A stretch of DNA of 64,000 nt from Pseudomonas allokribbensis (GCF_014863605.1 NZ_CP062252.1:2799001-2863000), one strand, 5' to 3'; counted from the stretch's first letter, positions 51,708 through 61,239 are shown. Notes: generated from the letters alone by a model not told the origin. Translations and numbers: made by a program.

Positions 51708-52316
51708 TCAGCCCAACCAGGGATTTTCCGCGAGATGCCGCGCTTCAAAAGCGCGAATCTGCTCGGTGCGTTGCAGCGTTGTGCCAATGGCGTCCAGCCC
51801 CAGCAACAGTGACTGTTTGCGCAGTTCATCAATCTCGAAAGCGATCAATGTGCCGTCCGCCAACTCGATGGTTTGCTCGGGCAGGTTCACGCGGATGTGC
51901 GCGGTCGCCGGAACGCTGATGACGTCGGCGACCTGTTTGAACTGCTCTGCATCGAGTTGAATCGCCAGCACGCCGTTGCGCTGACAGTTGTCATAGAAAA
52001 TCCCGGCAAACGTGGTGCCGATCAGCGCCCGGATCCCGACCTGCTTCAAGCCCCACACCGCGTGTTCCCGGCTGGAACCGCAGCCGAAATTGGGGCCCGT
52101 CACCAGAAACGCCGCGTCCTGCCAGGCCGGTTGGTTGAGCACGAAGTCAGGGTCGGGTTCACCGGAGGCTAGAAAGCGCAGATCGAAAAACAGCCCTCGA
52201 TCCAGCCCCTGACGATCAATGCCCTTGAGGAACTGCTTGGGCATGATCACATCAGTGTCGATGTTGGACGCGAGGAACGGCGCGGCACTGCCGCTGATGA
52301 TGGTGAAAGGTTGCAT
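51708..52316 (-). CDS. leuD: 3-isopropylmalate dehydratase-type small subunit
   Basis: This 202-residue swivel-domain subunit pairs with the large subunit just upstream to isomerise 2- and 3-isopropylmalate or a close analogue. Family motifs are SNIDTDVIMPKQFLK, GPNFGCGSSREHAVWGL and FAGIFYDNCQRNGVLAIQL. It follows leuC by 3 bp. Because pseudomonads usually carry leuCD beside leuB, this isolated pair next to a LysR gene could be a second copy with a different substrate (for example a methylated malate). I cannot decide from this window. Confidence 0.85.
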   Translation of the reverse strand: MQPFTIISGSAAPFLASNIDTDVIMPKQFLKGIDRQGLDRGLFFDLRFLASGEPDPDFVLNQPAWQDAAFLVTGPNFGCGSSREHAVWGLKQVGIRALIGTTFAGIFYDNCQRNGVLAIQLDAEQFKQVADVISVPATAHIRVNLPEQTIELADGTLIAFEIDELRKQSLLLGLDAIGTTLQRTEQIRAFEARHLAENPWLG

Positions 52317-52319
52317 GGC

Positions 52320-53741
52320 TCAAACTCCCGGCGCGAAGGCGCGAACGTCAGTCAAATGTCCGGTGATGGCGGCTGCCGCGACCATTGCCGGGCTCATCAA
52401 GTGCGTGCGCGCACCCGCGCCCTGGCGGCCTTCGAAGTTGCGGTTGGTGCTCGATGCGCAGCGATCACCGGTTGCCAGTACGTCGTCGTTCATCGCCAGG
52501 CACATCGAGCAGCCTGATTGCCGCCACTCGAAACCGGCATCGAGAAAGATCTGCGCCAGCCCTTCGTCTTCGGCCTGATCGCGTACCCGCGTCGAGCCGG
52601 GCACGATCATCGCCCGCACGTGAGCCGCGACTCGCTTGCCGCGCACCACGCGGGCCACGTCACGCAAATCTTCGATCCGCGCATTGGTGCAGGAGCCGAT
52701 GAAGGCGTGGCTGATCACCACTTCGTTCAGCGGCGTGCCGGGTGTCAGGCCCATGTAATCGAGGGCGCGTTGCAGGCCCTGACGCAGAATCGGGTCGGGC
52801 TGGCCGGCCGGGTCCGGCACTCGTCCGCCAATCGGGGCGGCCTGATCCGGGCTGGTGCCCCAGGTGACCATCGGTTCCAGCGCGGTGACATCTAGGCTGA
52901 CTTCACGATCGAACACCGCGCCATGATCGCTGTGCAGGGTTTTCCAGCGCTCGACGGCCTGTTCCCAGATTTCCCCTTTGGGCGTGCGCGGCTTGAGTTG
53001 CAGATAGGCGAAGACCTTGTCGTCCGGCGCCATGAACGCACCACGGGCGCCAGCCTCCACGGCCATGTTGCAGATGGTCATGCGCGCTTCGACGCTGAGG
53101 TCGCTGATCGCCGGGCCAGTGAATTCAATCGCATAACCGGTGGCCCCCGAAGCGCCGATCTTTTCGATCAGGGCCATGATGATGTCTTTCGACGTGACGC
53201 CCGCACCGAGCTCGCCATTGACCGTTACGCGCAAGGTTTTCAGGCGTTTGTAGACCAGGGTTTGCGTCGCCAGCAGGTGTTCGATTTCCGAAGTGCCGAT
53301 GCCGAAACCGAACGCACCCAGCGCGCCGTAGGTGGTGGTGTGGCTGTCACCGGCCGCCACCACCATGCCCGGCAGAATGAAGCCTTGTTCCGGTGCCACG
53401 ACGTGTTCGATGCCCTGGCGCTTGTCCAGCACGTCGAACAGCTCGATGCCGAAGTCGCGGCAGTTCTCTTCGAAATACGACACCTGCCGCGCACCGCCCG
53501 CGTCGGGCATGGTCGCAGTGCGGGTCGGCGCTGTAGGGTTCACATGATCGACCACCGCCAGCGTGGCAGCCGGGCGCCAGACCTTGCGCCCGGCGTCGCG
53601 CAAACCGCTGAAAGCTTGCGGGCTGGTGTATTCGTTGGCGACCTGGCGGTCGATGTAAAGCAGCACGTGGCCCTGATCGTCGAGGGTGCAGACCGTGTGA
53701 CTGTCGATGTGTTTCTGGTACAGGGTTCTCGGGCTGGGCAT
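52320..53741 (-). CDS. leuC: 3-isopropylmalate dehydratase-type large subunit
   Basis: This 473-residue aconitase-superfamily protein has the [4Fe-4S] ligands in IGSCTNARIEDL and SGCSMCLAMN, and catalytic signatures GDSHTTTYGALGAFGFGIGTSE (in part) and NRNFEGRQG. Length matches LeuC. It is the first gene of the leuCD pair. The N-terminal part (TLYQKHIDSHTV...LLYIDRQVANEYTSPQAF) is LeuC-like but somewhat divergent from the housekeeping sequence I recall. Confidence 0.87.
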   Translation of the reverse strand: MPSPRTLYQKHIDSHTVCTLDDQGHVLLYIDRQVANEYTSPQAFSGLRDAGRKVWRPAATLAVVDHVNPTAPTRTATMPDAGGARQVSYFEENCRDFGIELFDVLDKRQGIEHVVAPEQGFILPGMVVAAGDSHTTTYGALGAFGFGIGTSEIEHLLATQTLVYKRLKTLRVTVNGELGAGVTSKDIIMALIEKIGASGATGYAIEFTGPAISDLSVEARMTICNMAVEAGARGAFMAPDDKVFAYLQLKPRTPKGEIWEQAVERWKTLHSDHGAVFDREVSLDVTALEPMVTWGTSPDQAAPIGGRVPDPAGQPDPILRQGLQRALDYMGLTPGTPLNEVVISHAFIGSCTNARIEDLRDVARVVRGKRVAAHVRAMIVPGSTRVRDQAEDEGLAQIFLDAGFEWRQSGCSMCLAMNDDVLATGDRCASSTNRNFEGRQGAGARTHLMSPAMVAAAAITGHLTDVRAFAPGV

Positions 53742-53892
53742 GGCGTTGGCTCTTTTCTGTCAGGGGCAAAAAAACGGCTACTGACAGAATATTGATCGCC
53801 GAAACGGCATCAAGAGCGCTTTGGTGAAGCCGTTGAACACGCATTGTGAGCAATTGAAAGTGCTCGCTGCCGCTTTGAGCGGCAGCGAATGA

Positions 53893-54960
53893 TTACGCGG
53901 TAGCGTCGAAAGCCTCGTGATACTTCACGACACCGACCGGCAATTCCCCGCCAAACGCCAACGCCTGAAAGTACTCCGCCGGAATCCCCGGCAACTCCAG
54001 ACCTGCATGGGCCTTGAAGCCGAAGCGGCCGTAGTAGCCCGGATCGCCAAGCACCACGCAGCCAACCCCGCCAATGCGCTGCAACTCCGCCAGCGAGGCT
54101 TTCATCAGCGCCGAGCCGATGCCTTGCTGCTGGCGGGTCGGGCACACGGAGATCGGGCCCAGGCCATACCAGTCTTGTGTGCCGGAGGAAATCGTCACAG
54201 GTGAAATGGCGACATGGCCGACCACCGTGTCGTTCTCGACGGCCACCAGCGAAACGCTGAGCTGACCGGCGCGGCGCAAGGCGTTGACGATGAATTGTTC
54301 GGTGTGGCTGGAGTGTTCTTCGTGCTGGAACGCGGCCTCGGTGATTCGGGCGATGGCGTCGATGTCTTCGGGGCGTTCGTTGCGGAGGGTGATATTTGTA
54401 TTCATGCGTTCTCGGGTATCCCGGTCGATCAGGGTTCGAAGAGTTTCGAACAGCGGATCGGCGTTGGTGTATTGCTTGCCGTAGGCCAGGTTGAAGCCAT
54501 AGTCGAAGTCTGGCGGATTCTTGCCTTGAGTGTGTTGTAAAAGTGTTTCCAGCTTGTCCAGCGCCTTCACCGCTTTGGCTTCGGGAGAACGGGCGTTTTC
54601 GTAGTCGTCCCAGAGCACGAGGATTTCGTTTCTCAGCGCGTCGTCCAGGGAACGGGTGAGCAGCAGCAAGTCGTTGCGCTCCTGTTCACCTTTGTCGGGG
54701 AAGTCGGCTTTGTTGACCGCCGGGATATCACCGTTGATGGCTTCGCCGAGGTCGTGGATGACGCACATTTTCAGGACTTTCAGCACGTCGAGCCCGGCCA
54801 GGTCATCGGCGAACAAGATCGCCATCAGGCACAGGCGCCAGCTGTGTTCGGCGGTGCTTTCGTTGCGACCGGAGGAGGTGTGGGCGCTTCTGAGGACGTC
54901 CTTGAGCCGTTCTGCTTCGCGCAGAAAGTCGAGGCGTCCCTTGATTTTTTCGAGGTTCAT
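53893..54960 (-). CDS. HD-domain phosphohydrolase fused to GNAT acetyltransferase
   Basis: The frame encodes 355 residues without interruption. Residues 1-183 form an HD domain of the YfbR/HDDC2 type (His39 in STAEHSW, His69-Asp70 in VIHDLGEAINGD, Asp135 in KALDKLETL), related to 5'-deoxynucleotidases. Residues 186-355 form a GNAT acetyltransferase (ITLRNERPEDIDAIARI, GLGPISVCPTRQQQGIGSALM, GDPGYYGRFGF). Met186 could be an internal start, but its ribosome site is weak. Both halves are usually separate proteins, so a real fusion is the simplest reading. Confidence 0.85.
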   Translation of the reverse strand: MNLEKIKGRLDFLREAERLKDVLRSAHTSSGRNESTAEHSWRLCLMAILFADDLAGLDVLKVLKMCVIHDLGEAINGDIPAVNKADFPDKGEQERNDLLLLTRSLDDALRNEILVLWDDYENARSPEAKAVKALDKLETLLQHTQGKNPPDFDYGFNLAYGKQYTNADPLFETLRTLIDRDTRERMNTNITLRNERPEDIDAIARITEAAFQHEEHSSHTEQFIVNALRRAGQLSVSLVAVENDTVVGHVAISPVTISSGTQDWYGLGPISVCPTRQQQGIGSALMKASLAELQRIGGVGCVVLGDPGYYGRFGFKAHAGLELPGIPAEYFQALAFGGELPVGVVKYHEAFDATA

Positions 54961-55045
54961 ACGGTGGCCGGGATAAAGAGAGCAGGGCTCAAAGCCTAGG
55001 CCCGGCCTCGATCATCGTCCACGCATAAAATATGCGGCACGCGGC

Positions 55046-55603
55046 CTACAGCGTTTCCACCAGCCGTGCGGCGGTGCCGTCCGAAAGTGCGATCCGCGTC
55101 CAGCGGCAAAGACTTTCGCGGATGGGGACAAGGGTTGAATCATTGTGGCCGGTGACGAATTCCAGTGCTGGTGGCGCCTGGACTTCTCGCCAGCCAGCGT
55201 CATCCAGCAAGGACTCCTTGTGCTGGATTTGCGCCGTCGCAAAGCGCCACAGCGATTGCCCCAGCAGATCGCTCAGCGGACTGCTGAACTGCGCGGCGCG
55301 GGCCGGGGAGCAGGCCAGCAGGCGATGGGTCAGATCGCAGACCAGGTGAACCGGGCGTGCACTGTCCGTAACCAGTCGTGCGAGGGCCTGATCGGCCGCG
55401 CTGTCGAGTCGTGCTGCGAGCAAAGTCTCGAGTTGCCTGTGCGCCTCCGGGTCCATTGCCTGCATGCCGCTTTCCCAGCGGGAAATCGTCGACTGGGTGA
55501 CCTTGAACAACTCGGCGGCGTGGCTCTGCTTGACGCGATGCAGCACTCGCCAGCGGCGCAGGGCGATGCCGGGCAGACTGGGCTTCAACAATGTGTCGGG
55601 CAT
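55046..55603 (-). CDS. XRE-family transcriptional regulator
   Basis: This 185-residue protein has an N-terminal helix-turn-helix (LRRWRVLHRVKQSHAAELFKVTQSTISRWESG, in part) and a C-terminal sensor-like region (VHLVCDLTHRLLACSPARAAQF) resembling a PAS fold. The ATG at 55603 is preferred to a TTG at 55618; neither has a clear ribosome site. The target is unknown; the RidA gene lies 78 bp upstream on the same strand. Confidence 0.75.
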   Translation of the reverse strand: MPDTLLKPSLPGIALRRWRVLHRVKQSHAAELFKVTQSTISRWESGMQAMDPEAHRQLETLLAARLDSAADQALARLVTDSARPVHLVCDLTHRLLACSPARAAQFSSPLSDLLGQSLWRFATAQIQHKESLLDDAGWREVQAPPALEFVTGHNDSTLVPIRESLCRWTRIALSDGTAARLVETL

Positions 55604-55681
55604 GGCGATGGATCGCAAAAGGAAGGCGGGCCGACAGTCTGAAGACTGTCGGCCTGTGCTGCAAATCGACGCGATATCAGG

Positions 55682-56086
55682 TCATTCCGACAGCCTGGCG
55701 ATCACCTTGATCTCGAACTGAAAGCCATACAGCCACGTCACGCCGACCGCCGTAATGGTTGGATGCGGCGCCTCGCCCCAGAACTCGGGCACCACTTCCC
55801 AGATGGTTTCGAAAGTTGATTGCGGGTCGACCATGAACACGGTCACGTCCACCACGTCGTCGAAGCTGCCGCCGGCCGCGCCGAGAATCGCATTCAGGTT
55901 GGTGAAGGCCAGGCGCACCTGTTGTTTCAGATCTGGCTCGGGCGAGCCGTCCTCAAGACTGCCGACCTGGCCGGAGACAAACAGAAAACCGTTGGAGCGT
56001 ACGGCCGGCGAATAGCGATTGCGCTCGTAGAGGGCATGGCGTCCGGGCGGGAAAACCACGTCACGTTTTGGCTGGGTGTTGGTCAT
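55682..56086 (-). CDS. RidA/YjgF/YER057c-family protein
   Basis: This 134-residue protein is of the RidA family, which hydrolyse reactive enamine/imine intermediates or act in catabolic pathways. Features are YSPAVRSNGFLFVSGQVG, QQVRLAFTNLNAILGAAGGSFDDVVDVTVFM (in part) and the end region TAVGVTWLYGFQFEIKVIA. The canonical C-terminal Arg that anchors the carboxylate (usually in R-V-E context) is not obvious, so it may be a non-canonical paralogue. It is divergent from a LysR gene that probably controls it. Confidence 0.85.
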   Translation of the reverse strand: MTNTQPKRDVVFPPGRHALYERNRYSPAVRSNGFLFVSGQVGSLEDGSPEPDLKQQVRLAFTNLNAILGAAGGSFDDVVDVTVFMVDPQSTFETIWEVVPEFWGEAPHPTITAVGVTWLYGFQFEIKVIARLSE

Positions 56087-56220
56087 GGAGTGTCTCCTTC
56101 AATGGGTTGAAAACCTGCGATGGAGAAACTCTAGGGACTTGCCTCTTCGCGATAAACGCGCAACCTTGGCGATCACTGTTTGTAAATCCCAAACAATCGA
56201 GCCGCTATTAGAGGTTGGCT

Positions 56221-57162
56221 ATGGACCGTTTTGACGCGATGCAAGCCTTCGCCCGGGTGGTGGAGGCGGGGAGTTTCACCAAAGCCGCCGAAACCCTGCA
56301 CATGAGCAAGACCACCGTGACCCATCTGGTGCAGCAGCTGGAGGCACGCCTGCGGGTCAAGTTGCTCAACCGCACCACGCGCAAGGTCAACGCCACGGCG
56401 GACGGCGCAGCCTATTACGAGCGGGTGATCAAGTTGCTAGCCGATATGGACGATGCCGAAACCAGCCTTCCCGGCGCGGCGGCGCAGCCCAAGGGACGCT
56501 TGCGGGTCGATGTGCCGAGCCCCTTGGCCAATCTGATTCTGGTGCCGGCGCTGCCCGAGTTTTGCGCGCGCTATCCGGAGATCCAGATCGACATGGGCGT
56601 CAGTGACCGAATCGTCGACATCATCGATGAGAACGTCGATTGCGTGGTGCGCGGGGGCGAGCTGCGGGATCAGTCACTGATGGCCCGGAAAGTGGCGGAT
56701 CTTCAACTTGGCGTGTATGCCGCGCCGAGCTATCTGGCCCGTGCCGGCACCCCGGCGCATCCCCGAGAACTGGAAGACAGCCATCATCGGGTAGTCGGTT
56801 TCCTCTGGGCGCGCACCGGCAAACCCGTACCTTACGCCCTGCACAACGAACACGAAGATCTGCAGATCAAGGGCCGCCATGTGCTTGCCGTCGATGACGG
56901 CAATGCCTACCTGTCGGCGGGCCTCGCGGGGCTGGGCGTGTTGTGGCTGCCCAAGTACATGTCCAAGGCTCACGAGGCGAGCGGTAATCTGGTGCCGCTG
57001 TTCGAAGACTGGCGCCTCGATCCGATGCCGCTCTATGTCGCCTACCCGCCGAACCGCCACATCAGCCGCAAGCTGCGGGTGTTCATCGACTGGATCGCCG
57101 AGGTAATGGCCCGCCACGCACCGGTCATGGATCGCTCAGGTTCGCCAGCAACCACTCGGTAA
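56221..57162 (+). CDS. LysR-family transcriptional regulator
   Basis: This 313-residue protein has a LysR winged helix at residues 1-60 (MDRFDAMQAFARVVEAGSF, KAAETLHMSKTTVTHLVQQLEARL in part) and an effector domain of the CrgA/PtxR-like type. It is divergent from ridA across 134 bp. A TTG at 56215 is in frame but the ATG at 56221 is the conserved start (GAGGTTGGCT before it). Its last 38 bp overlap the 3' end of the convergent LysR gene. Confidence 0.88.
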   Translation: MDRFDAMQAFARVVEAGSFTKAAETLHMSKTTVTHLVQQLEARLRVKLLNRTTRKVNATADGAAYYERVIKLLADMDDAETSLPGAAAQPKGRLRVDVPSPLANLILVPALPEFCARYPEIQIDMGVSDRIVDIIDENVDCVVRGGELRDQSLMARKVADLQLGVYAAPSYLARAGTPAHPRELEDSHHRVVGFLWARTGKPVPYALHNEHEDLQIKGRHVLAVDDGNAYLSAGLAGLGVLWLPKYMSKAHEASGNLVPLFEDWRLDPMPLYVAYPPNRHISRKLRVFIDWIAEVMARHAPVMDRSGSPATTR

Positions 57163-57985
57163 AACTGCGCGCCATCGGATCGCTCTCGCTGTCGCGGTGG
57201 GTCAGCAGTGCCCAGTTCGGGCCGCGAATGGTGTCGTCCACCAAGGGCTGCAACAGCCCGTCGGCCCGGGCCTTGCGGCTGAGCAACTGGCTGACCAGCG
57301 CGATGCCGAGCCCGCCGCACGCCGCGTCCAGTAGCAAACCCGGATCGGAGAAATTCAGGCCCTGATCCTGCTGGCCGACGTCGATCCCGGATTCCACCGC
57401 CCAATGGCTCCAGTCCATTTCTCGCTCGCCGTGCAGGGTGGTGCGCTGTGCAGGCGGAACCGCCAGCAGACTTGGATGGCACGCCGGATAGAGTCGATCC
57501 GCGTGCAGCACTTTGAAGCTGCATTCGGCCTGGGAGCTGATGTCGTCGCGCACCGCCAGATCGATGGTCTGGGTCGCCATCTCCGGCACTTCGTCGGTGC
57601 TGAAAATCCACAGGTCCACATTCGGGTGCTGGCGGCGGAAATCCCCCAGCCGTGGCAGCAACCAGTGCCGGGCAAACGCCGGCGTGGTGTTGAGCACCAG
57701 TTGATTGGGTTTCTGGTATTGCCCCAGCCGCCGAATCCCGACCGACAGTTGCTGCAGCATCGCCTGAGTGGTGCTGAGCAGATCGTGGCCGGCGTCGGTC
57801 AGGCTGACGCTGCGTCCGCTGCGGAAAAACAGCGGCTGCTCCAGGTATGCCTCAAGGCTGCGAATCTGCTGGCTGATGGCCGATTGCGTGAGGCTCAGTT
57901 CCTCGGCGGCTTTGTGAAAACTGCCCAGCCGCGCGGCCGCTTCGAAGCCGCGCAACGAGCTGAGGGGTGGCCAGTGTTTCAGCAT
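57125..57985 (-). CDS. LysR-family regulator (GcvA-like), probable regulator of the agmatine cluster
   Basis: This 286-residue protein has the GcvA-type start LPPLSSLRGFEAAARLGS-like sequence (WPPLSSLRGFEAAARLGSF) and helix-turn-helix AAEELSLTQSAISQQIRSLE, then a substrate-binding-like domain. It is divergent from the agmatine deiminase gene with a gap of 137 bp, the standard position for a LysR activator of that cluster. It shares 38 bp with the convergent LysR gene at its 3' end. Confidence 0.88.
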   Translation of the reverse strand: MLKHWPPLSSLRGFEAAARLGSFHKAAEELSLTQSAISQQIRSLEAYLEQPLFFRSGRSVSLTDAGHDLLSTTQAMLQQLSVGIRRLGQYQKPNQLVLNTTPAFARHWLLPRLGDFRRQHPNVDLWIFSTDEVPEMATQTIDLAVRDDISSQAECSFKVLHADRLYPACHPSLLAVPPAQRTTLHGEREMDWSHWAVESGIDVGQQDQGLNFSDPGLLLDAACGGLGIALVSQLLSRKARADGLLQPLVDDTIRGPNWALLTHRDSESDPMARSFTEWLLANLSDP

Positions 57986-58122
57986 GATCGATAAGTTCCT
58001 CTAATCAGTTTTCCGCTAAATCCATCGTTTGTTTGCCCGTAAGGCCGCCATTAGCATGCACGTCAACGCCGCCAAGGCTGTTTTCATTGAACACAATGGC
58101 TTAACTCAAAGGGCTTTTTACC

Positions 58123-59175
58123 ATGCAGCAGAACAAAAACAACAACAGCGGTTGGATGATGCCGGCAGAGTGGGTAACGCACGCCGCGACCTGGATGGTC
58201 TGGCCACACAATCAGGCCCTGTGGGAGTCGGGCTGGGGCGTGACCTTGCCGTTGGTGCAGGAAGATTTCGCTCGCGTCGCCAACGCCATCGCCCGGTTCG
58301 AACCGGTGAAAATGGTTGTCGATCCGTCGGCCATCGCCCGTGCCAAAACCTTGTGCGGACCGAACATCGAACTGATTCCGCTGGCAGTCAACGACAGCTG
58401 GTGCCGCGACTCCGGCCCAAGTTTCGTGGTTCATCCGGAGCAAGGTCTGGCCGGGGTGAGCTGGCGCTTCAACGCGTGGGGCGGCAAGTCGGCCCACGAC
58501 CTGGACGAAAGCCTGGCCCGCCGCGTGCTCAATCACCTGGGCGGCGAGTGCTTCGGCACGGCGCTGAGCAACGAGGGCGGCGCGATCCACGTGGACGGCG
58601 AGGGCACGTTGATCACCACCGAATCGGTGCTGCTCAACCCCAACCGCAACCCCGGCGTTAGCAAAGCCGAGATGGAAGAGATCTTCAGCCGTCTGCTCGG
58701 CGTGAAGAAAACCATCTGGCTGCCGGGCGATCCGGATTACGTCACCGGCGATATGACCGACGGCCACGTCGATGGCGTCTGTGCCTTCGCTCGCCCTGGT
58801 GTGTTGCTGGTGGACGCCACCCATGATCGCAGCTCGGTGTACGCCGAAGTGGTGCGGGAAAACCGTCGCGCACTGGAACTGGCCACCGACGCCCAGGGCC
58901 GCAAATTCGAGCTGATCGAGCTGTATGAAGCCACCGATGCGGTGGACACCGAAGCCGAAGTGTTCTGCGCCTCGTACACCAACTTCTACATCGCCAACGG
59001 CGCGATCATCATGCCGGCGTACGGCATCGAGGCCGACCATGTCGCGGCAGAAACCCTGGCCAAGGCGTTCCCGGGACGTGAAGTGGTGCCGGTGCAGATC
59101 AATCATCTGGCCCATGGCGGCGGCGGTGTGCACTGCATCACCCAGCAACAGCCAGCCTGGCCGGTGGAGGGTTGA
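58123..59175 (+). CDS. aguA: Agmatine deiminase
   Basis: This 350-residue member of the guanidino-group modifying (PAD) superfamily hydrolyses agmatine to N-carbamoylputrescine and ammonia. Key motifs are NDSWCRDSGPSFV, NEGGAIHVDGEGT, TDGHVDGVCAFA and the nucleophile Cys near the end in GGGVHCITQQQP. It has no signal peptide and acts in the cytoplasm. The ribosome site is weak (AAAGGG about 11 bases before the ATG). The next gene encodes the following enzyme of the pathway. Confidence 0.92.
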   Translation: MQQNKNNNSGWMMPAEWVTHAATWMVWPHNQALWESGWGVTLPLVQEDFARVANAIARFEPVKMVVDPSAIARAKTLCGPNIELIPLAVNDSWCRDSGPSFVVHPEQGLAGVSWRFNAWGGKSAHDLDESLARRVLNHLGGECFGTALSNEGGAIHVDGEGTLITTESVLLNPNRNPGVSKAEMEEIFSRLLGVKKTIWLPGDPDYVTGDMTDGHVDGVCAFARPGVLLVDATHDRSSVYAEVVRENRRALELATDAQGRKFELIELYEATDAVDTEAEVFCASYTNFYIANGAIIMPAYGIEADHVAAETLAKAFPGREVVPVQINHLAHGGGGVHCITQQQPAWPVEG

Positions 59176-59178
59176 TCG

Positions 59179-60087
59179 ATGACGATGCTGAAAGTCGCTA
59201 CTACCCAGATGCCGTGCACCTGGGATCTGAAAAGTAACCTCGATCGCGCCGAGCAGTTGGTGCGTGAAGCGGCCGCACAGGGCGCACAAGTGATCCTGTT
59301 GCAGGAGTTGTTCGCCACGCCGTATTTCTGCATCGAACAGAGCCACCATCACATGGCGCTGGCCGAGGAGTTTCGCGACAGTCAGGTGCTGTCGCGCTTC
59401 GCCGCGCTGGCCCGTGAGCTCGGCGTGGTGCTGCCGCTGAGCTGGTACGAGAAGGCCGGCAATGCCTACTTCAACTCCCTGAGCGTGGCCGATGCCGACG
59501 GGCGTTTGCTGGGTGTGTACCGCAAGACCCACATTCCCAACGCCATCGGCTATCAGGAGAAGGAATATTTCAGTCCCGGCGACTCCGGTTTCAAAGTCTG
59601 GGACACCGCGTTCGGCCGCCTCGGCTTGGGCATCTGCTGGGATCAGTGGTTCCCGGAAACCGCCCGCTGCCTGGCCTTGATGGGCGCTGAAGTGCTGCTG
59701 TTCCCGACCGCCATCGGCTCGGAACCGGGCTGCGCGGATCTGGATTCGCGCGACCATTGGCAGATGACCATGCGTGGCCACGCTGCTGCCAACCTGCTGC
59801 CGGTGATCGCTTCCAACCGCGTTGGCCGCGAAGTGGCGGGTACCGATGCGACGCTGCAAATGAATTTCTACGGCTCGTCGTTCATCTGCAACCACAAGGG
59901 AAAAATGCTCGCCGAAGCCGATCGCGCCAGCACCGGCGTTCTGGTGCAAAGCCTCGATCTGGCAGCCATGCGTGAAGAGCGCCTGAGCTGGGGCATCTAC
60001 CGCGACCGTCGCCCGGAAATGTACGGCGCCTTGTTGAGCCAGGACGGCCGTCACCTTCACGCCCGCTGGAACCCTCAAGGAGTCTGA
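59179..60087 (+). CDS. aguB: N-carbamoylputrescine amidase
   Basis: This 302-residue nitrilase-superfamily enzyme converts N-carbamoylputrescine to putrescine, CO2 and ammonia. The catalytic Glu-Lys-Cys triad is visible in ILLQELFATPYF, YRKTHIPNAIGY and GLGICWDQWFPE. Length and sequence are typical of AguB. It starts 3 bp after aguA and ends one base before the binding-protein gene, so these genes form a tight operon. Confidence 0.94.
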   Translation: MTMLKVATTQMPCTWDLKSNLDRAEQLVREAAAQGAQVILLQELFATPYFCIEQSHHHMALAEEFRDSQVLSRFAALARELGVVLPLSWYEKAGNAYFNSLSVADADGRLLGVYRKTHIPNAIGYQEKEYFSPGDSGFKVWDTAFGRLGLGICWDQWFPETARCLALMGAEVLLFPTAIGSEPGCADLDSRDHWQMTMRGHAAANLLPVIASNRVGREVAGTDATLQMNFYGSSFICNHKGKMLAEADRASTGVLVQSLDLAAMREERLSWGIYRDRRPEMYGALLSQDGRHLHARWNPQGV

Positions 60088-60088
60088 T

Positions 60089-61192
60089 ATGCCTACTTCA
60101 CACAAGTGGTTGCTGGGCGCTCTGGGCCTGGCGCTGGCCGGTTTGATGCCGGCCGTGCACGCCGAAGACAAGACATTGCGGCTGTACAACTGGGCGGATT
60201 ATTTCGCTGAAGACACGCTGACAAAGTTCACCGCCGAAACCGGGATCAAGGTGATCTACGACGTGATGGACGGCAGCGAAACCCTGGAAGCGAAGATGCT
60301 CTCCGGTGGCAGCGGCTATGACTTGATCTTCCCCGGCGACACCGTGGCCGAACGGCTGATGCGCGCCGGCAGCCTGTTGCCGCTGGATCCTTCGAAGGTC
60401 ACGGCGATGAACGACATCGAGCCGGGCCTGCAAAAGCTGCGCAGTCATTACGAGCATTCGAACAAGGCCACGGTGCCGTATACCTGGGGCACCATCGGCC
60501 TGACCTACAACGCCGAGCAGATCAAGCAGCGCATGGCCGACGCCCCGGTCAATAGCCTGGACATGCTGTTCAAACCGGAACTGGCCGCCAAGTTTGCCGA
60601 TTGCGGAATCTCGATGATCGACTCACCGGACGAAGTGCTGGCCGTGGTGCTCAATTACCTGGGCCGCGATCCGCGCAGCGCCAAACCTGCGGATCTGGCG
60701 GCAGCCAGTGACTTGTTGATGAAGCTGCGGCCGCACATCCGCAAGTTCCAGTCGCAACCGGTGACCGATCTGGTCAACGGCAACCTGTGCCTGTCCCTCG
60801 GCTACAGCGGTGACATGACCCAGGCCCAGCGCACCTCGGACAGTGCCGGCAAACAGACCCGCTTCCAGTACCGCGTTCCCCGCGAGGGCACCACGGTGTG
60901 GATGGACACCATGGCCATTCCGGTCGATGCCAAACACCCGGAGTACGCCTACGCGTTCATCAACTTCGTGATGCGCCCGGAGAACATGGCCGCGATCAGC
61001 AATTTCACCGGTTACCCGACCTCCAACGCCAAGGCCCGGCCAAACGTGGATGAGGCCATGCGCAACAACCCGGACATCTACCTCGACGAAGCGACCTATG
61101 CTCGTCTGATACCGGGCAAGGACATTCCCCAGGCCGATATGCGTGCCCGCATGCGCACCTGGACCAAGTTCAAGACCGCCACTGCAAAGTGA
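60089..61192 (+). CDS. Polyamine (PotF/SpuD-like) periplasmic binding protein
   Basis: This 367-residue protein has a Sec signal peptide (ending PAVHA) and the PotF/SpuD fold: LRLYNWADYFAEDTLTKFTAETGIKV (in part), MLSGGSGYDLIFPGD, YTWGTIGLTYN and PREGTTVWMDTMAIPVDAK. It should bind putrescine, spermidine or agmatine in the periplasm. No permease or ATPase genes accompany it here, so it must use a transporter encoded elsewhere or act as a sensor. Confidence 0.9.
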   Translation: MPTSHKWLLGALGLALAGLMPAVHAEDKTLRLYNWADYFAEDTLTKFTAETGIKVIYDVMDGSETLEAKMLSGGSGYDLIFPGDTVAERLMRAGSLLPLDPSKVTAMNDIEPGLQKLRSHYEHSNKATVPYTWGTIGLTYNAEQIKQRMADAPVNSLDMLFKPELAAKFADCGISMIDSPDEVLAVVLNYLGRDPRSAKPADLAAASDLLMKLRPHIRKFQSQPVTDLVNGNLCLSLGYSGDMTQAQRTSDSAGKQTRFQYRVPREGTTVWMDTMAIPVDAKHPEYAYAFINFVMRPENMAAISNFTGYPTSNAKARPNVDEAMRNNPDIYLDEATYARLIPGKDIPQADMRARMRTWTKFKTATAK

Positions 61193-61239
61193 TTTTTCCG
61201 GGCCGCTTCGGCGGCCCCTTACACCACAGGAACGTACAC

